NCBI GenBank assembly: GCA_016191435.1
Contig: JACPOQ010000035.1
Coordinates: forward strand, 434,001-498,000
DNA length: 64,000 nucleotides
From: Chloroflexota bacterium
GTDB lineage: Bacteria; Chloroflexota; Dehalococcoidia; Tepidiformales; Tepidiformaceae
Direction: 5' to 3'
The notes beneath the pieces are model-generated. The model did no database searches. It was not told where the DNA came from and saw only the letters and a list, made by a program, of their open reading frames with translations. Positions 14,844-23,181 of the stretch are shown here, one piece after another. The translations under genes were made by a program, and so were the position numbers. Position 1 is the first letter of the stretch. Each line of letters starts with the position of its first letter.

Positions 14844-17294
14844 CTACACCGCCACCGGCACGCCGAGGCGCACGGTGGGGATCCCGTTCCCCGTGAAGAA
14901 CGCGGCCACGGCGCCTCCCTGCAGGAGGCTCGAAATGAACACGCTGCCCTCCGGGACGCGTTCGGTCACGCTGGCGCGAGCGCGGATGGTGCGAGCGCCG
15001 TCGGAAATCTCCATCTCGTCCTCGTCGCCGATCCCGAGACGGCTGGCGTCTTCTTCGCTCACCTGGATGTGGTCGTACCGGTGCAAGCGTTCGGCCTCGG
15101 GGTGGCGAAGCGCGGCCGCATCGGCGGCGGTGTACAGGTCGCGCGCGGCGATTATGCGGATGCCGGCGCGCGCCTCAGCGGCCGGGACCGGCACGATGTC
15201 GCCTTTACCGGAACCGGCAACGGTGAGCTTCACGCCCTCGCCCACAATGAGGTCCCAGGCCGGCAAGTACGCAGAGTTCTGCTTCGCGATTTCCCCGAGC
15301 GCAGCATCCGGTGTTGGGGGGAGCGTCAGCTCCATCGCGGCCCCGAGCGCGTGAAGCGCGGCGAAGCAGGTCAGCGCATCACCTTCCGGCCGGAGCGCGG
15401 CTTCGAGGCGCTGCACGCGGAAGTCGCCCTGTGTATACGTGCCCGAGCTCGCGTACGCGCGCCCTTCCGCGATGACAACGGCCGCCCGCTTCGCCGCTTC
15501 GTGGACCACATTATCGATCACCACCACCGTCCCAATTGCGCCGATCGCTTCGGGCCCACCCGGGAGGCGCATCGTCGGGTCGTCGCGCACAAGCAGCAGC
15601 CCGGCGAGCCCTGCCAGCGGGTCGGGGCCGCCCGCGAGCGCGACACCGGCATCGAGCAGGCCGTGGACGTTGACCTCCGCCGGAAGGACCACGAGCCGCT
15701 CGGAGGCGTGGCTGCCGAAGAGCGCGACCGCGATGTTGGCGGCGCCGCCCGCCATCGCCCCGGCGAGCGCCGGGCTCACGGGGTTCGGCGCGCACACGAC
15801 GAAGGTATCCGCCATCTGGGCGGACTTCAGGAGCTCGGCTGCCGCGGTGATTGAGGCGTCGCTGCTGGCGGTACCCGTCAGCGCATCCGCGAGGACGCCG
15901 GCCGCCTGGCCTTCTTCGCCGCCCGCCGGTCGGATCCACGCGCTTGCGAAATCGACGAGCTCGCTCCGAAGCGCGCCGATCACGATCAGCGCCGCCCCGT
16001 TGTTCACGACCGCATCCTTGATGCGGACGCTGGCCACGTTGTGACTCTCTTCGAGGTCGTCGTGGACGACGACGATCGTCTTCGCCTTCGCGAGCCCGGT
16101 CATGTCGCCCGCGGCGCGCCAGGTGCCAATTCGCGTTTCGAGCGCCGCCTTCACGGCGCGCATCACCGGCCCGAGGGCCGAGTCCGCGGCAGTGGCGAAG
16201 GCTTCCGCCGCGATCCGGTTCGCCAGCCACGCCTCTTCATTGGTCACCGTGCCACCAACCAGCACGCCGACTTTTCCGCGCGTGGCCGCTTCCTGGAGCA
16301 TGCGGGCAGCTTCGGCGATGGCGTCGGTGCTGGTAGCGGGGACGTGGATCGCGCCCCGGCGCAACAGATGGCGGGAGAGGCGCTCGCGCGGCTTCAGCGA
16401 ATCGTAGTGGTAGCGGCCGCGCACGCAGATCTGGTCGCCGCTGACAGGATTCCCCGTGCCCGGCCGGACGATCACGCCGCGCCCGTCCTTCGACCCGATC
16501 TTGATGCTGCACCCGATCGCGCAGGAATCGCACGTCGTTGTGGTCCATGTTTCGGGCTTCGCGACCCACTTGTTCGGGTGCTCCATCAACGCCGCCGTGG
16601 GGCAGACATCGATGCAGGCGCCGCTGAAATCGCAGTTGCTTTCGTGGATGGCGCCGCCCGCGCCGAAGGCAATCTGCGTGTCCCAGCCGCGCCCGCCGAG
16701 CGTGATCGCGCCGGTGTGCCGCTTCTCTTCGCAGGCGCGCTGGCAGCGCGTACAGATGATGCACATCTGCGGGTCGAACTCCATGAACGGGTTTGCGCGG
16801 TCCGCCGGTGGCTGTGGCGTCTGGTAGAACGAGCGGCTTTCCCCGACCCACGGCTCATAGCCGGACATCCCGACCATCTCGCACGTGGCCTGCAGCTCGC
16901 ATCGGTAGTTCTTCGAACACGTGAGGCAGCGGTGGGTGACGACATCGTCGCGCAGGCAGATGTCGCCCGGGTGGCAATGCTCGCGGCGATGGCAGGTGAG
17001 GCAGCGGTCGCTGTGGTTCGCGCAGATGATGGCGACCACGGCCTTGCGCGCCTCTTTGACCTCGTCCGATTCCGTTGTGACGACCATGCCATCCTGCACC
17101 ACGGCAGTGCAGCTCAGTTGCAGGCCGGGCGGGCCCTGGATATCGACGAGGCACGTGCGGCAGCCGGCATACGGCTTCAGCCCATCGATGTAGCAGAGGT
17201 TGGAGGTGTAGATCCCGTTCTGCTTCAGCACTTCGACAAGGGGCGCGCCGGCGGGCGCATCGAGGACCTTGCCGTCAACCGTCAGAGATGCCAT
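14844..17294 (-). CDS. NuoG-like Fe-S / molybdopterin-oxidoreductase-fold subunit
   Basis: This 816-residue protein is laid out like NADH-quinone oxidoreductase subunit G or the related formate dehydrogenase subunits. An N-terminal [2Fe-2S] domain has CYIDGLKPYAGCRTCLVD. A cysteine-rich region follows, then two [4Fe-4S] motifs (CIICTRCQRAC, CDFSGACIDVC), a further Cys set (TCDSCAIGC) that begins the molybdopterin-oxidoreductase fold, and a C-terminal MopB-type domain. It carries two His-Cys3-like motifs in a row (HSDRCLTCHRREHC and HRCLTCSKNYRC) instead of one. The ATG at 17294 has GAGG five bases upstream; the frame extends 19 codons further. The NuoI-like gene precedes it. Electron transfer to a quinone or to ferredoxin is inferred. 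Confidence 0.87.
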   Translation of the reverse strand: MASLTVDGKVLDAPAGAPLVEVLKQNGIYTSNLCYIDGLKPYAGCRTCLVDIQGPPGLQLSCTAVVQDGMVVTTESDEVKEARKAVVAIICANHSDRCLTCHRREHCHPGDICLRDDVVTHRCLTCSKNYRCELQATCEMVGMSGYEPWVGESRSFYQTPQPPADRANPFMEFDPQMCIICTRCQRACEEKRHTGAITLGGRGWDTQIAFGAGGAIHESNCDFSGACIDVCPTAALMEHPNKWVAKPETWTTTTCDSCAIGCSIKIGSKDGRGVIVRPGTGNPVSGDQICVRGRYHYDSLKPRERLSRHLLRRGAIHVPATSTDAIAEAARMLQEAATRGKVGVLVGGTVTNEEAWLANRIAAEAFATAADSALGPVMRAVKAALETRIGTWRAAGDMTGLAKAKTIVVVHDDLEESHNVASVRIKDAVVNNGAALIVIGALRSELVDFASAWIRPAGGEEGQAAGVLADALTGTASSDASITAAAELLKSAQMADTFVVCAPNPVSPALAGAMAGGAANIAVALFGSHASERLVVLPAEVNVHGLLDAGVALAGGPDPLAGLAGLLLVRDDPTMRLPGGPEAIGAIGTVVVIDNVVHEAAKRAAVVIAEGRAYASSGTYTQGDFRVQRLEAALRPEGDALTCFAALHALGAAMELTLPPTPDAALGEIAKQNSAYLPAWDLIVGEGVKLTVAGSGKGDIVPVPAAEARAGIRIIAARDLYTAADAAALRHPEAERLHRYDHIQVSEEDASRLGIGDEDEMEISDGARTIRARASVTERVPEGSVFISSLLQGGAVAAFFTGNGIPTVRLGVPVAV

Positions 17295-17403
17295 TCGTGC
17301 CTCATGCCGCGATTTCTGCCCCGTCCCGAGGCCCGCTGATTGTAGGCCCAATCTACCAGATTGTGACGAAGCGAACGAACGCGCGGCGCCGGCGGGCCGC
17401 CCT

Positions 17404-17877
17404 CTACAGCCGGTGGAAGTCTGCCTCCGGGTCCGGCGCCTTCATGCCGTTGGGGTAGGTGTTGGCGTGCGTGCCGAGGAAGGTTTCGGCCATCCGCGTG
17501 AGCGCATGCTTGTCCCGGTACATCTCGTCGAATTCGTACACCGCGTCATCGAGCGGCCCGCCCGGCTGGATCGCCTCGTACGGGCAGGCTTCGGTGCAGA
17601 GGCCGCAATACATGCAGATGCGGAAGTCGATCTCGTAGCGGTCGATGTTCCGGCGGCCCTCGGCGTCCTGGCTGGTGGCGACCAGGATGCAGCCATCGGG
17701 GCACGCCTGTGCGCAGGTGCTGCAGCCGGTGCAGCGCTCTTCGAACCAGAGCAGATTCGTGCGCGCGTACACCGGCACGTCCCGGACTTCCTCCGGATAC
17801 TGCAACGTGGCGACCGGGCGAAAGAGCGACTTCATCGTCAGCCCCATGCCCCGTGCGATGCCCTTGCCATACGCCAT
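17404..17877 (-). CDS. NuoI-like 2x[4Fe-4S] ferredoxin-type subunit
   Basis: This 157-residue protein has two four-cysteine clusters, CTGCSTCAQACPDG and CMYCGLCTEACPYEA, spaced as in NuoI of complex I. N-terminal residues ARGMGLTMKSLFRPVATLQYPEE match the amphipathic membrane-contacting start of NuoI, and the C-terminal tail (FDEMYRDKHALTRMAETFL) also fits. It lies upstream of and in the same direction as the NuoG-like gene, with 109 bases between them. No nuoE, nuoF or membrane subunits are nearby, so the two may form an accessory electron-transfer module or part of a scattered complex I. Confidence 0.88.
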   Translation of the reverse strand: MAYGKGIARGMGLTMKSLFRPVATLQYPEEVRDVPVYARTNLLWFEERCTGCSTCAQACPDGCILVATSQDAEGRRNIDRYEIDFRICMYCGLCTEACPYEAIQPGGPLDDAVYEFDEMYRDKHALTRMAETFLGTHANTYPNGMKAPDPEADFHRL

Positions 17878-18020
17878 GGGGTCAGTCTACGGGGGCGATA
17901 TTGTGATGACAAACACGAAGGCGAGGGGCGGAAGCGGCTGAGGGGCTGAGGGGCCGAGCTGGCCCTCGGTGAAGCCCGAAGGCCTACGCCGATACGGAGC
18001 CGCGTCCTACACTCGATGCT

Positions 18021-18854
18021 GTGAATGTTGCCGCGCTTCCCTACACGCTCCTGCTGATCCTTGTGGAGCTGAGCGTCGGCAGCCTTTGGGTGACGCTCGC
18101 GAGCGACCTCCGCGGCGGCGTCACGCGCGGGTTCGTCATGACGATGGCGCTTTGCGTCGCCGTCACAGGTGGCCTCGCCTACTGGACGGCTTCCGGCATC
18201 GATATCGGCCGCGACGTCGATGGCTATCCCATCGACCCGGGCTGGTTCGGCGATGCGAAGCGCGCGCTTCTGGTCGTGACTGGCACGAGCGCCATCTACA
18301 TGTTCGCCGCCTTCATGGGCTGGGATCCCATCGGGCGATTCGCCGGCATCGCCGGGGCGCTCGCGGGGATCCTGGCCGTGGGCGTGATGGCGGCGATGCT
18401 CGCCCCGCCAACCTGGGGCTATCCCGGCGCCCTGATCGCGCTCATCGGCGGCACTCTCGCGCTGGGCGCGGTCTCGGTTTCGATGGTCTGGGGCCACTGG
18501 TACCTGACCGAAGGCGCGCTGCCCGCGTGGCCGCTTCGCGATCTCGCGTGGGTGCTGCTCGGGGCGCTCGCGTTCCAGGCCGTCGTGATCGCAATCAATC
18601 TGGTGGTGCCGGTGCGCGAAACGCCGACACCTGCGAGCCCGGTGGATGTGGGAATCTTCGGCAACCCGGCGCTCTACCTGCGCATCGGCGTCGGCATCGT
18701 GTTTCCGCTCGTCCTCGGCATCCTCTCGCTGAAGACGACCCAGATCCGGGCCATGCAGAGCGCGACCGGCCTCCTCTACATCTGTATGGGCGCAGTGTTC
18801 GCCGGCGAAGTGCTCGCGAAGGGCCTCATGTTCGTCACTGCCCGCCCGGTCTAG
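18021..18854 (+). CDS. Polytopic membrane protein, function unknown
   Basis: This 277-residue protein is mostly hydrophobic, with about eight predicted membrane spans (for example LPYTLLLILVELSVGSLWV, MTMALCVAVTGGLAYW, FAGIAGALAGILAVGVMAAM, LGALAFQAVVIAINLVV, and TGLLYICMGAVFAGEVLAKG at the end). The last segment is reminiscent of membrane anchors of DMSO-reductase-type enzymes, but the similarity is too weak to assign. It starts at GTG 18021, divergent from the NuoI-like gene across about 140 bases. A role as a quinone-linked membrane partner for the neighbouring Fe-S proteins is possible but only a guess from position. Confidence 0.75.
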   Translation: MNVAALPYTLLLILVELSVGSLWVTLASDLRGGVTRGFVMTMALCVAVTGGLAYWTASGIDIGRDVDGYPIDPGWFGDAKRALLVVTGTSAIYMFAAFMGWDPIGRFAGIAGALAGILAVGVMAAMLAPPTWGYPGALIALIGGTLALGAVSVSMVWGHWYLTEGALPAWPLRDLAWVLLGALAFQAVVIAINLVVPVRETPTPASPVDVGIFGNPALYLRIGVGIVFPLVLGILSLKTTQIRAMQSATGLLYICMGAVFAGEVLAKGLMFVTARPV

Positions 18855-18928
18855 CAGCTTCGCTTACCGGCCGGGAGCGGCCCGCTCTGGTACCATGGGC
18901 GCATCATTCGGCGCACCCGGGAGGACGC

Positions 18929-19486
18929 GTGCATCGCGAAGAAGCGTGGGGAATCCTGCTCGAACATTCACGCGAGGAGCGCACCCGCAAACACGGGATT
19001 GCGGTCGAAGCCACGATGCAGGCCTATGCTCGCCTCCTCCACGAGGACGAGGAGAAGTGGGGAATCGTCGGCCTCCTGCACGACTTCGACTGGGAGATCC
19101 ATCCGACGGCGGACCTGCACCCGGAGGCTGGTTCGAAGATCCTCGAAGCGCGCGGCGTGCCTGAAGACATCCGTTATGCCATCCTCTGTCACGCGCCGTT
19201 CCTCGGGCTTGAATACACCTCGACGATGGACCGCGCGATCTTCGCCTGCGATGAACTCTCGGGCTTCGTCACCGCCTGCGCGCTCGTGAAGCCGAACAAG
19301 TCGCTTTCGGAGATCGAACCTGCCTCTGTGCGCAAGAAGATGAAGGACAAGGCCTTCGCCCGTGCGGTCAGCCGCGACGACCTCATCAAGGGGGCGGCCG
19401 ATCTTGGAGTTGAGTTGGACGAACACATCCGCTTCGTGGCCGAGGCGCTGAAGCCCGTGGCATTGGACCTTGGAGTGAACGCGTGA
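18929..19486 (+). CDS. HD-domain metal-dependent hydrolase
   Basis: This 185-residue protein opens with GTG at 18929, preceded by GGGAGG at good spacing. The HD-superfamily motifs are a first His in KHGIAVEATMQAY, the HD pair in GLLHDFDWE, and further His residues in LHPEAGSKIL and LCHAPFLG. These proteins are predicted phosphohydrolases, often of nucleotides or signalling molecules; the substrate is unknown. Its TGA overlaps the GTG of glpX by four bases (GTGA), so the two are translationally coupled. The same frame is open far upstream, but that part runs through the membrane-protein gene in another frame. Confidence 0.85.
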   Translation: MHREEAWGILLEHSREERTRKHGIAVEATMQAYARLLHEDEEKWGIVGLLHDFDWEIHPTADLHPEAGSKILEARGVPEDIRYAILCHAPFLGLEYTSTMDRAIFACDELSGFVTACALVKPNKSLSEIEPASVRKKMKDKAFARAVSRDDLIKGAADLGVELDEHIRFVAEALKPVALDLGVNA

Positions 19487-20478
19487 GAAACGAGCAAATC
19501 CCGGACCGCAACATCGCGATGGAATTGGTCCGTACCACTGAAGCCGCGGCGCTCGCCGCGGCCCGTTGGATGGGCCGCGGCGAAAAGAACAGCAGCGACG
19601 GCGCGGCCGTGAACGCCATGCGCATGATGATGGACACGGTCGATATGGACGGCGTCATCGTCATCGGCGAGGGCGAAAAAGACGAAGCCCCGATGCTCTT
19701 CAATGGCGAGCGCGTGGGCAGCGGCCAGGGGCCCCAGGTGGACGTCGCCGTGGACCCCATCGACGGCACGCGCCTCCTTGCGCTCGGCCGCCCGAACGCC
19801 CTCAGTGTCGTCGCCGTCGCGCCGCGCGGCACGATGTTCAACCCGCACGACATCTTTTATATGGAGAAGATTGCTGTCGGGGCCGCCGCCAAAGGCATGA
19901 TCGACCTCTCCGCGCCCATCCGCTGGAACATCGAACAGGTGGCCCGCGCAAAGGATCTCCCGCTCGAGGAGGTGACCGTCGTCATCCTCGACCGCGACCG
20001 CAACACCGCCATCGTCGATGAGATCCGCGCTGCCGGCGCCCGCATCCGCTTCATCACCGATGGCGATGTCGCGGGCGCGGTCATGACCGGGCTCGCCGGG
20101 ACGGGCGTCGACATGATGCTCGGCATCGGCGGGTCGCCGGAAGGTGTGGTCGCCGCCTGCGCGATGAAGGCGCTCGAGGGCGACATGCAGTGCCGCCTCT
20201 GGCCCCGCCATGACGAAGACCGCAAGCACGCCGCCGAGATCGGCCTGGACCTGACGCGGATCCTCACCATCACCGACCTCGTGCGAAGCGACGACGTCTT
20301 CTTCGCCGCCAGCGGCATCACCACCGGCGACCTGCTGAAGGGCGTCGAATACGTGGCCGGCGGCGCCACGAGCGAATCCCTCGTCATGCGGGCACGCTCC
20401 GGCACGATCCGCCGCATCCAAACCGAGCACCACTGGCGGAAGCTGCAGCAGATCAGCGGCACCCGCTACGCGGGGTAG
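19483..20478 (+). CDS. glpX: Fructose-1,6-bisphosphatase class II
   Basis: GlpX converts fructose-1,6-bisphosphate to fructose-6-phosphate in gluconeogenesis and in related sugar-phosphate cycles. This 331-residue protein has the class II signature: ARWMGRGEKNSSDGAAVNAM, GVIVIGEGEKDEAPML, the metal-binding core VDVAVDPIDGTRLLALGRPN and the later GIGGSPEGVVAACAMK. Length matches the family (320-340). The GTG start is coupled to the preceding HD hydrolase. No other glycolytic gene is near. Confidence 0.95.
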   Translation: MRNEQIPDRNIAMELVRTTEAAALAAARWMGRGEKNSSDGAAVNAMRMMMDTVDMDGVIVIGEGEKDEAPMLFNGERVGSGQGPQVDVAVDPIDGTRLLALGRPNALSVVAVAPRGTMFNPHDIFYMEKIAVGAAAKGMIDLSAPIRWNIEQVARAKDLPLEEVTVVILDRDRNTAIVDEIRAAGARIRFITDGDVAGAVMTGLAGTGVDMMLGIGGSPEGVVAACAMKALEGDMQCRLWPRHDEDRKHAAEIGLDLTRILTITDLVRSDDVFFAASGITTGDLLKGVEYVAGGATSESLVMRARSGTIRRIQTEHHWRKLQQISGTRYAG

Positions 20479-20480
20479 CC

Positions 20481-20562
20481 ATTCACGATTTCCGATTTCC
20501 GATTCACGATGAACGACCGAGCCACGTCGACCGGACGTCCGCCCGGGAGGTGAATCGTGAAT
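20481..20562 (+). repeat. Short direct and inverted repeats of ATTCACGAT after glpX
   Basis: ATTCACGAT occurs at 20481-20489 and 20502-20510 in direct orientation, and inverted as ATCGTGAAT at 20554-20562. With flanking G/C the last two form a 10-bp perfect inverted repeat. TTTCCGAT is also repeated between them. This may be a regulatory site, a weak terminator or a dispersed intergenic repeat. Confidence 0.6.
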
Positions 20563-20644
20563 CATGTTCACGTATGATTGCTCGCATGGAGTTCACGCTC
20601 TTCCACCCGCCCCGCTAACTCGCCCGGTGTGCCCGTGGCCCGCC

Positions 20645-20687
20645 CTCCCGTCCCCGATCACTTGCATTCGCAACTGAGGGACGGGAG
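20645..20687 (+). promoter_or_regulatory. Hairpin covering the ribosome-binding site of the MFS gene
   Basis: CTCCCGTCCC (20645-20654) pairs perfectly with GGGACGGGAG (20678-20687) around a 23-base loop. The 3' arm contains the GGGAG Shine-Dalgarno that lies six bases before the ATG at 20694. When folded, the stem would hide the ribosome-binding site, which suggests translational control of the transporter. Confidence 0.5.
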
Positions 20688-20693
20688 TGTTTC

Positions 20694-21920
20694 ATGCCTT
20701 CGATTTCCACCGCGATCCTGCGCGCGCGGCCGGCCCTGCTTTCAGCCGCCACGCTGCTGCTCGCGATCGAGTTCTTGGACGAACTGATCTTTGGCGCCCG
20801 CGAGGCATCGTGGCCGCTCATCCGCGACGACCTTGGCCTGACGTACACGCAGATCGGGCTGTTGCTTGCCGTCCCGAACCTGGTCAGCGCCGTCGTGGAG
20901 CCCGGGCTCGGGCTCCTCTCGGACACCGGCCCGCGGCGAGCGATCATTGCGGGTGGCGGTGCGGTCTGTGCGCTGGCGCTGGCGCTCGCGGCGGTCTCCG
21001 GCGCGTTCGTGCCGCTGCTGCTGGCGTTCTCGCTGCTCTACCCCGCCTCGGGCGCGTTCGTCAGCATCGGGCAGGCCGAACTCATTGCCGCGAACCCCGG
21101 CCGCCACGAACAGGTGATGGCGCGCTGGACCGCCGCGGGCTCCGTCGGCGCGCTCGCCGGTCCGCTGGTGCTCGGCGGCGCCGTCGCCCTCGGATTCGGG
21201 TGGCGAGGACTCTCGGCGGCGTTCGCGGTGTTTTCGGCCGCGCTGGCCTGCCACGCCTGGCGGACGCTTCCCTGCCGGAGTGTCGGTGCGATAGGCGAGC
21301 ATGGCGACAAGGTCGAACACCCGCGCTTGCCCGACGTGTTCGCCGGGCTCGTGGCCGCCATGAGGCGCCGAGAGGTGTGGCGCTGGCTCGTTCTGCTCGC
21401 GTTCAGCGAACTTATGCTCGATGTGCTCCTCGGGTTCCTCGCGCTCTACCTGGTCGATGACGTGCAGGTAAGCGCGGGCCGCGCCGGATTCGCGGTGGTG
21501 GTCTGGATCGGCGTAGGCCTGCTCGGTGATATCGCGCTCGTCCCGCTTCTGGATCGCGTCGCCGGGCTGGCGTATCTGCGCGTGAGCGCGGTTGTCATGC
21601 TCTTGCTCTATCCGGCCTTCCTGCTGCTGCCCGGGCTCTGGCTCAAGCTGGCGCCGTTGGCCCTCATGGGGGTGTTCAATGCCGGCTGGTACGCGATCCT
21701 GCAGGCGCAGCTGTACGCAGCATTGCCGGGCCGTTCGGGCACGGCCGTGGCAATCTCGTCTGCGGTCGCGCCCCTGGCCGGCACCGCCGTCGCGATGACG
21801 CTTGGGCTCGTAGCGGCATACGCCGGCATCGGCACAATGATGTGGCTCCTGGCGGCCGGCCCGGTCGCACTCATCGCGGGCCTCCCGCGGAAGCTGCTGG
21901 AGCGCAAGAACGAAATCTAA
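20694..21920 (+). CDS. MFS-family transporter
   Basis: This 408-residue membrane protein has about 12 hydrophobic spans in two halves joined by a hydrophilic loop (about residues 195-225). Features of the major facilitator fold include the first cytoplasmic loop region (NLVSAVVEPGLGLLSDTGPR, resembling the conserved GxLaDrxGrr motif) and a repeat of it in the second half (GLLGDIALVPLLDRVAG). The substrate is unknown; the family moves sugars, drugs, acids and metabolites by proton coupling. The ATG at 20694 has a Shine-Dalgarno within a hairpin stem. Confidence 0.9.
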   Translation: MPSISTAILRARPALLSAATLLLAIEFLDELIFGAREASWPLIRDDLGLTYTQIGLLLAVPNLVSAVVEPGLGLLSDTGPRRAIIAGGGAVCALALALAAVSGAFVPLLLAFSLLYPASGAFVSIGQAELIAANPGRHEQVMARWTAAGSVGALAGPLVLGGAVALGFGWRGLSAAFAVFSAALACHAWRTLPCRSVGAIGEHGDKVEHPRLPDVFAGLVAAMRRREVWRWLVLLAFSELMLDVLLGFLALYLVDDVQVSAGRAGFAVVVWIGVGLLGDIALVPLLDRVAGLAYLRVSAVVMLLLYPAFLLLPGLWLKLAPLALMGVFNAGWYAILQAQLYAALPGRSGTAVAISSAVAPLAGTAVAMTLGLVAAYAGIGTMMWLLAAGPVALIAGLPRKLLERKNEI

Positions 21921-22124
21921 GGCCAGACTCTTGCCAATACCGCGGAAGTCGACGTCACGCTGCGGAGAGTCCACGTGGACGAGGGCGTATGGGCGGGTAT
22001 GACACTAGTCCCCACCTCATCGTTGTGATTCGAGGATCGCAGAATTACGTTTCCGGCAGTGCAGAAGTGGCTACGGGTTTGTGGCACCAAGAACCAAAGA
22101 ACGCGAGCGGAACCCCGAGACGGG

Positions 22125-22874
22125 TCAATTCTGCGCCTTCCAGAGGAGGTAGGCAGGCTCAAGTACCTGTTCGATGAACTCCATTTCCGTCATCGTTGCT
22201 ACGCCCTTTTCCCGCGCCTTTTCCAACTTGGCGCCTGGCCCGTCGCCGACGATGACGAGGGTTGTCCGCCCCGACACAGTGCCCGTTGTGCGGGCCCCGA
22301 GGCGCTCCAGCATGCGTTCGCACTGCTCCCGCTCCCAATGAACTAGGACCCCGGTGATGACGATACGCCTGTTGCGGAGAGGGTTGTCCATGCATTCGCT
22401 TGCGAATCTGGTATAGCGCGCTGAACGCGCGGCGTCTTCGGGTGCTCTCTCTGGCGTGGAAGTCGAATTCCGACTGACGTCGACGATTGGGCTGGCCCCA
22501 AGCAGCCTAAGATCGCAGCCGAGCCACACACCATAGTTCGGGGGATCGTGGTGTCCGCCAGCGAGCGTCGCGCGGCAGGCTGCCCGTCCGCCGAGCTGAT
22601 CAAGCCCGGCCGCACACTCTGCGGCCACGTCTCGTGGTATGTAGCCCACCGCCCCCAAACGCGGGTGCACGACGGCGATAGCGTTCCGGTCATGTTCATG
22701 TTTCGGCTCACGGACAAGATGAGCAACGAACTCATCCCCCTCGGCTGCGATGCGCCGCAGCGTGGGTTGGTGGAAGGACTCTCCAACGACCTCCTGCCCG
22801 TAGCCACCCCCGGCGCTCGATATGTCGGGGATGGGCGTTGGCGCGCCGCCCAGCACCTTACGGAGCCAGCTCAC
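22125..22874 (-). CDS. HIRAN - BRCT domain protein
   Basis: This 249-residue protein joins two DNA-related domains. About residues 28-125 form a HIRAN-like domain (EVVGESFHQPTLRRIAAEGD, HDRNAIAVVHPRLGAVGYIP, then DVAAECAAGLDQ), which in other proteins binds 3' ends of single-stranded DNA. About residues 168-240 form a BRCT domain close to that of NAD-dependent DNA ligase (RRIVITGVLVHWEREQCERM, GARTTGTVSGRTTLVIVGDG, KAREKGVATMTEMEFIEQVL). It has no catalytic domain, so it is likely an adaptor or sensor at damaged or stalled DNA. The GTG start overlaps the stop of a weak 99-codon ORF (22871-23170) by four bases. Confidence 0.82.
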   Translation of the reverse strand: MSWLRKVLGGAPTPIPDISSAGGGYGQEVVGESFHQPTLRRIAAEGDEFVAHLVREPKHEHDRNAIAVVHPRLGAVGYIPRDVAAECAAGLDQLGGRAACRATLAGGHHDPPNYGVWLGCDLRLLGASPIVDVSRNSTSTPERAPEDAARSARYTRFASECMDNPLRNRRIVITGVLVHWEREQCERMLERLGARTTGTVSGRTTLVIVGDGPGAKLEKAREKGVATMTEMEFIEQVLEPAYLLWKAQN

Positions 22875-23170
22875 AGCGCCGATCCCTGAGGAGCCGTGAC
22901 GGGCGGAAGCGCGATCCCGGGGAGCGTTGCAACGGCGAAGTGGTACACGTGACGTCTGCCGGCGGGTAATGCGCGCGGCAGGTGGGCATGCTCACCGGGC
23001 CGTGGGAGGGCGAAGGCGTTCGTGACATAGGTCATGATTCTTCCACCGGTTCTCGGCACGGATGGCAGTGCAAATAGCTGACTCCGTCGTGCACATTGCC
23101 TCCTCAGGTCGAAGCCGATCCACAGTCGGGAGTGGTTCTTGAAGCCGTGGGTGAACCGCCCGTAGTCCAA
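22871..23170 (-). CDS. Possible small ORF upstream of the HIRAN-BRCT gene
   Basis: This 99-codon frame, with an inner ATG at 23035 (MTYVTNAFALPRPGEH), ends in a GTGA overlap with the HIRAN-BRCT start. The overlap is the main argument for it. The composition (Arg-, Pro- and Ala-rich, no recognisable motif) is also what non-coding GC-rich DNA gives. The 307-base gap between the neighbouring genes (22875-23181) contains nothing else that I recognise. Confidence 0.22.
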   Translation of the reverse strand: MDYGRFTHGFKNHSRLWIGFDLRRQCARRSQLFALPSVPRTGGRIMTYVTNAFALPRPGEHAHLPRALPAGRRHVYHFAVATLPGIALPPVTAPQGSAL

Positions 23171-23181
23171 CGCTTAACACG

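Noticed and set aside
16041-17339. 432-codon plus-strand ORF
   Set aside because: It is antisense to the NuoG-like gene; composition is Arg/Ala-rich with no motif.
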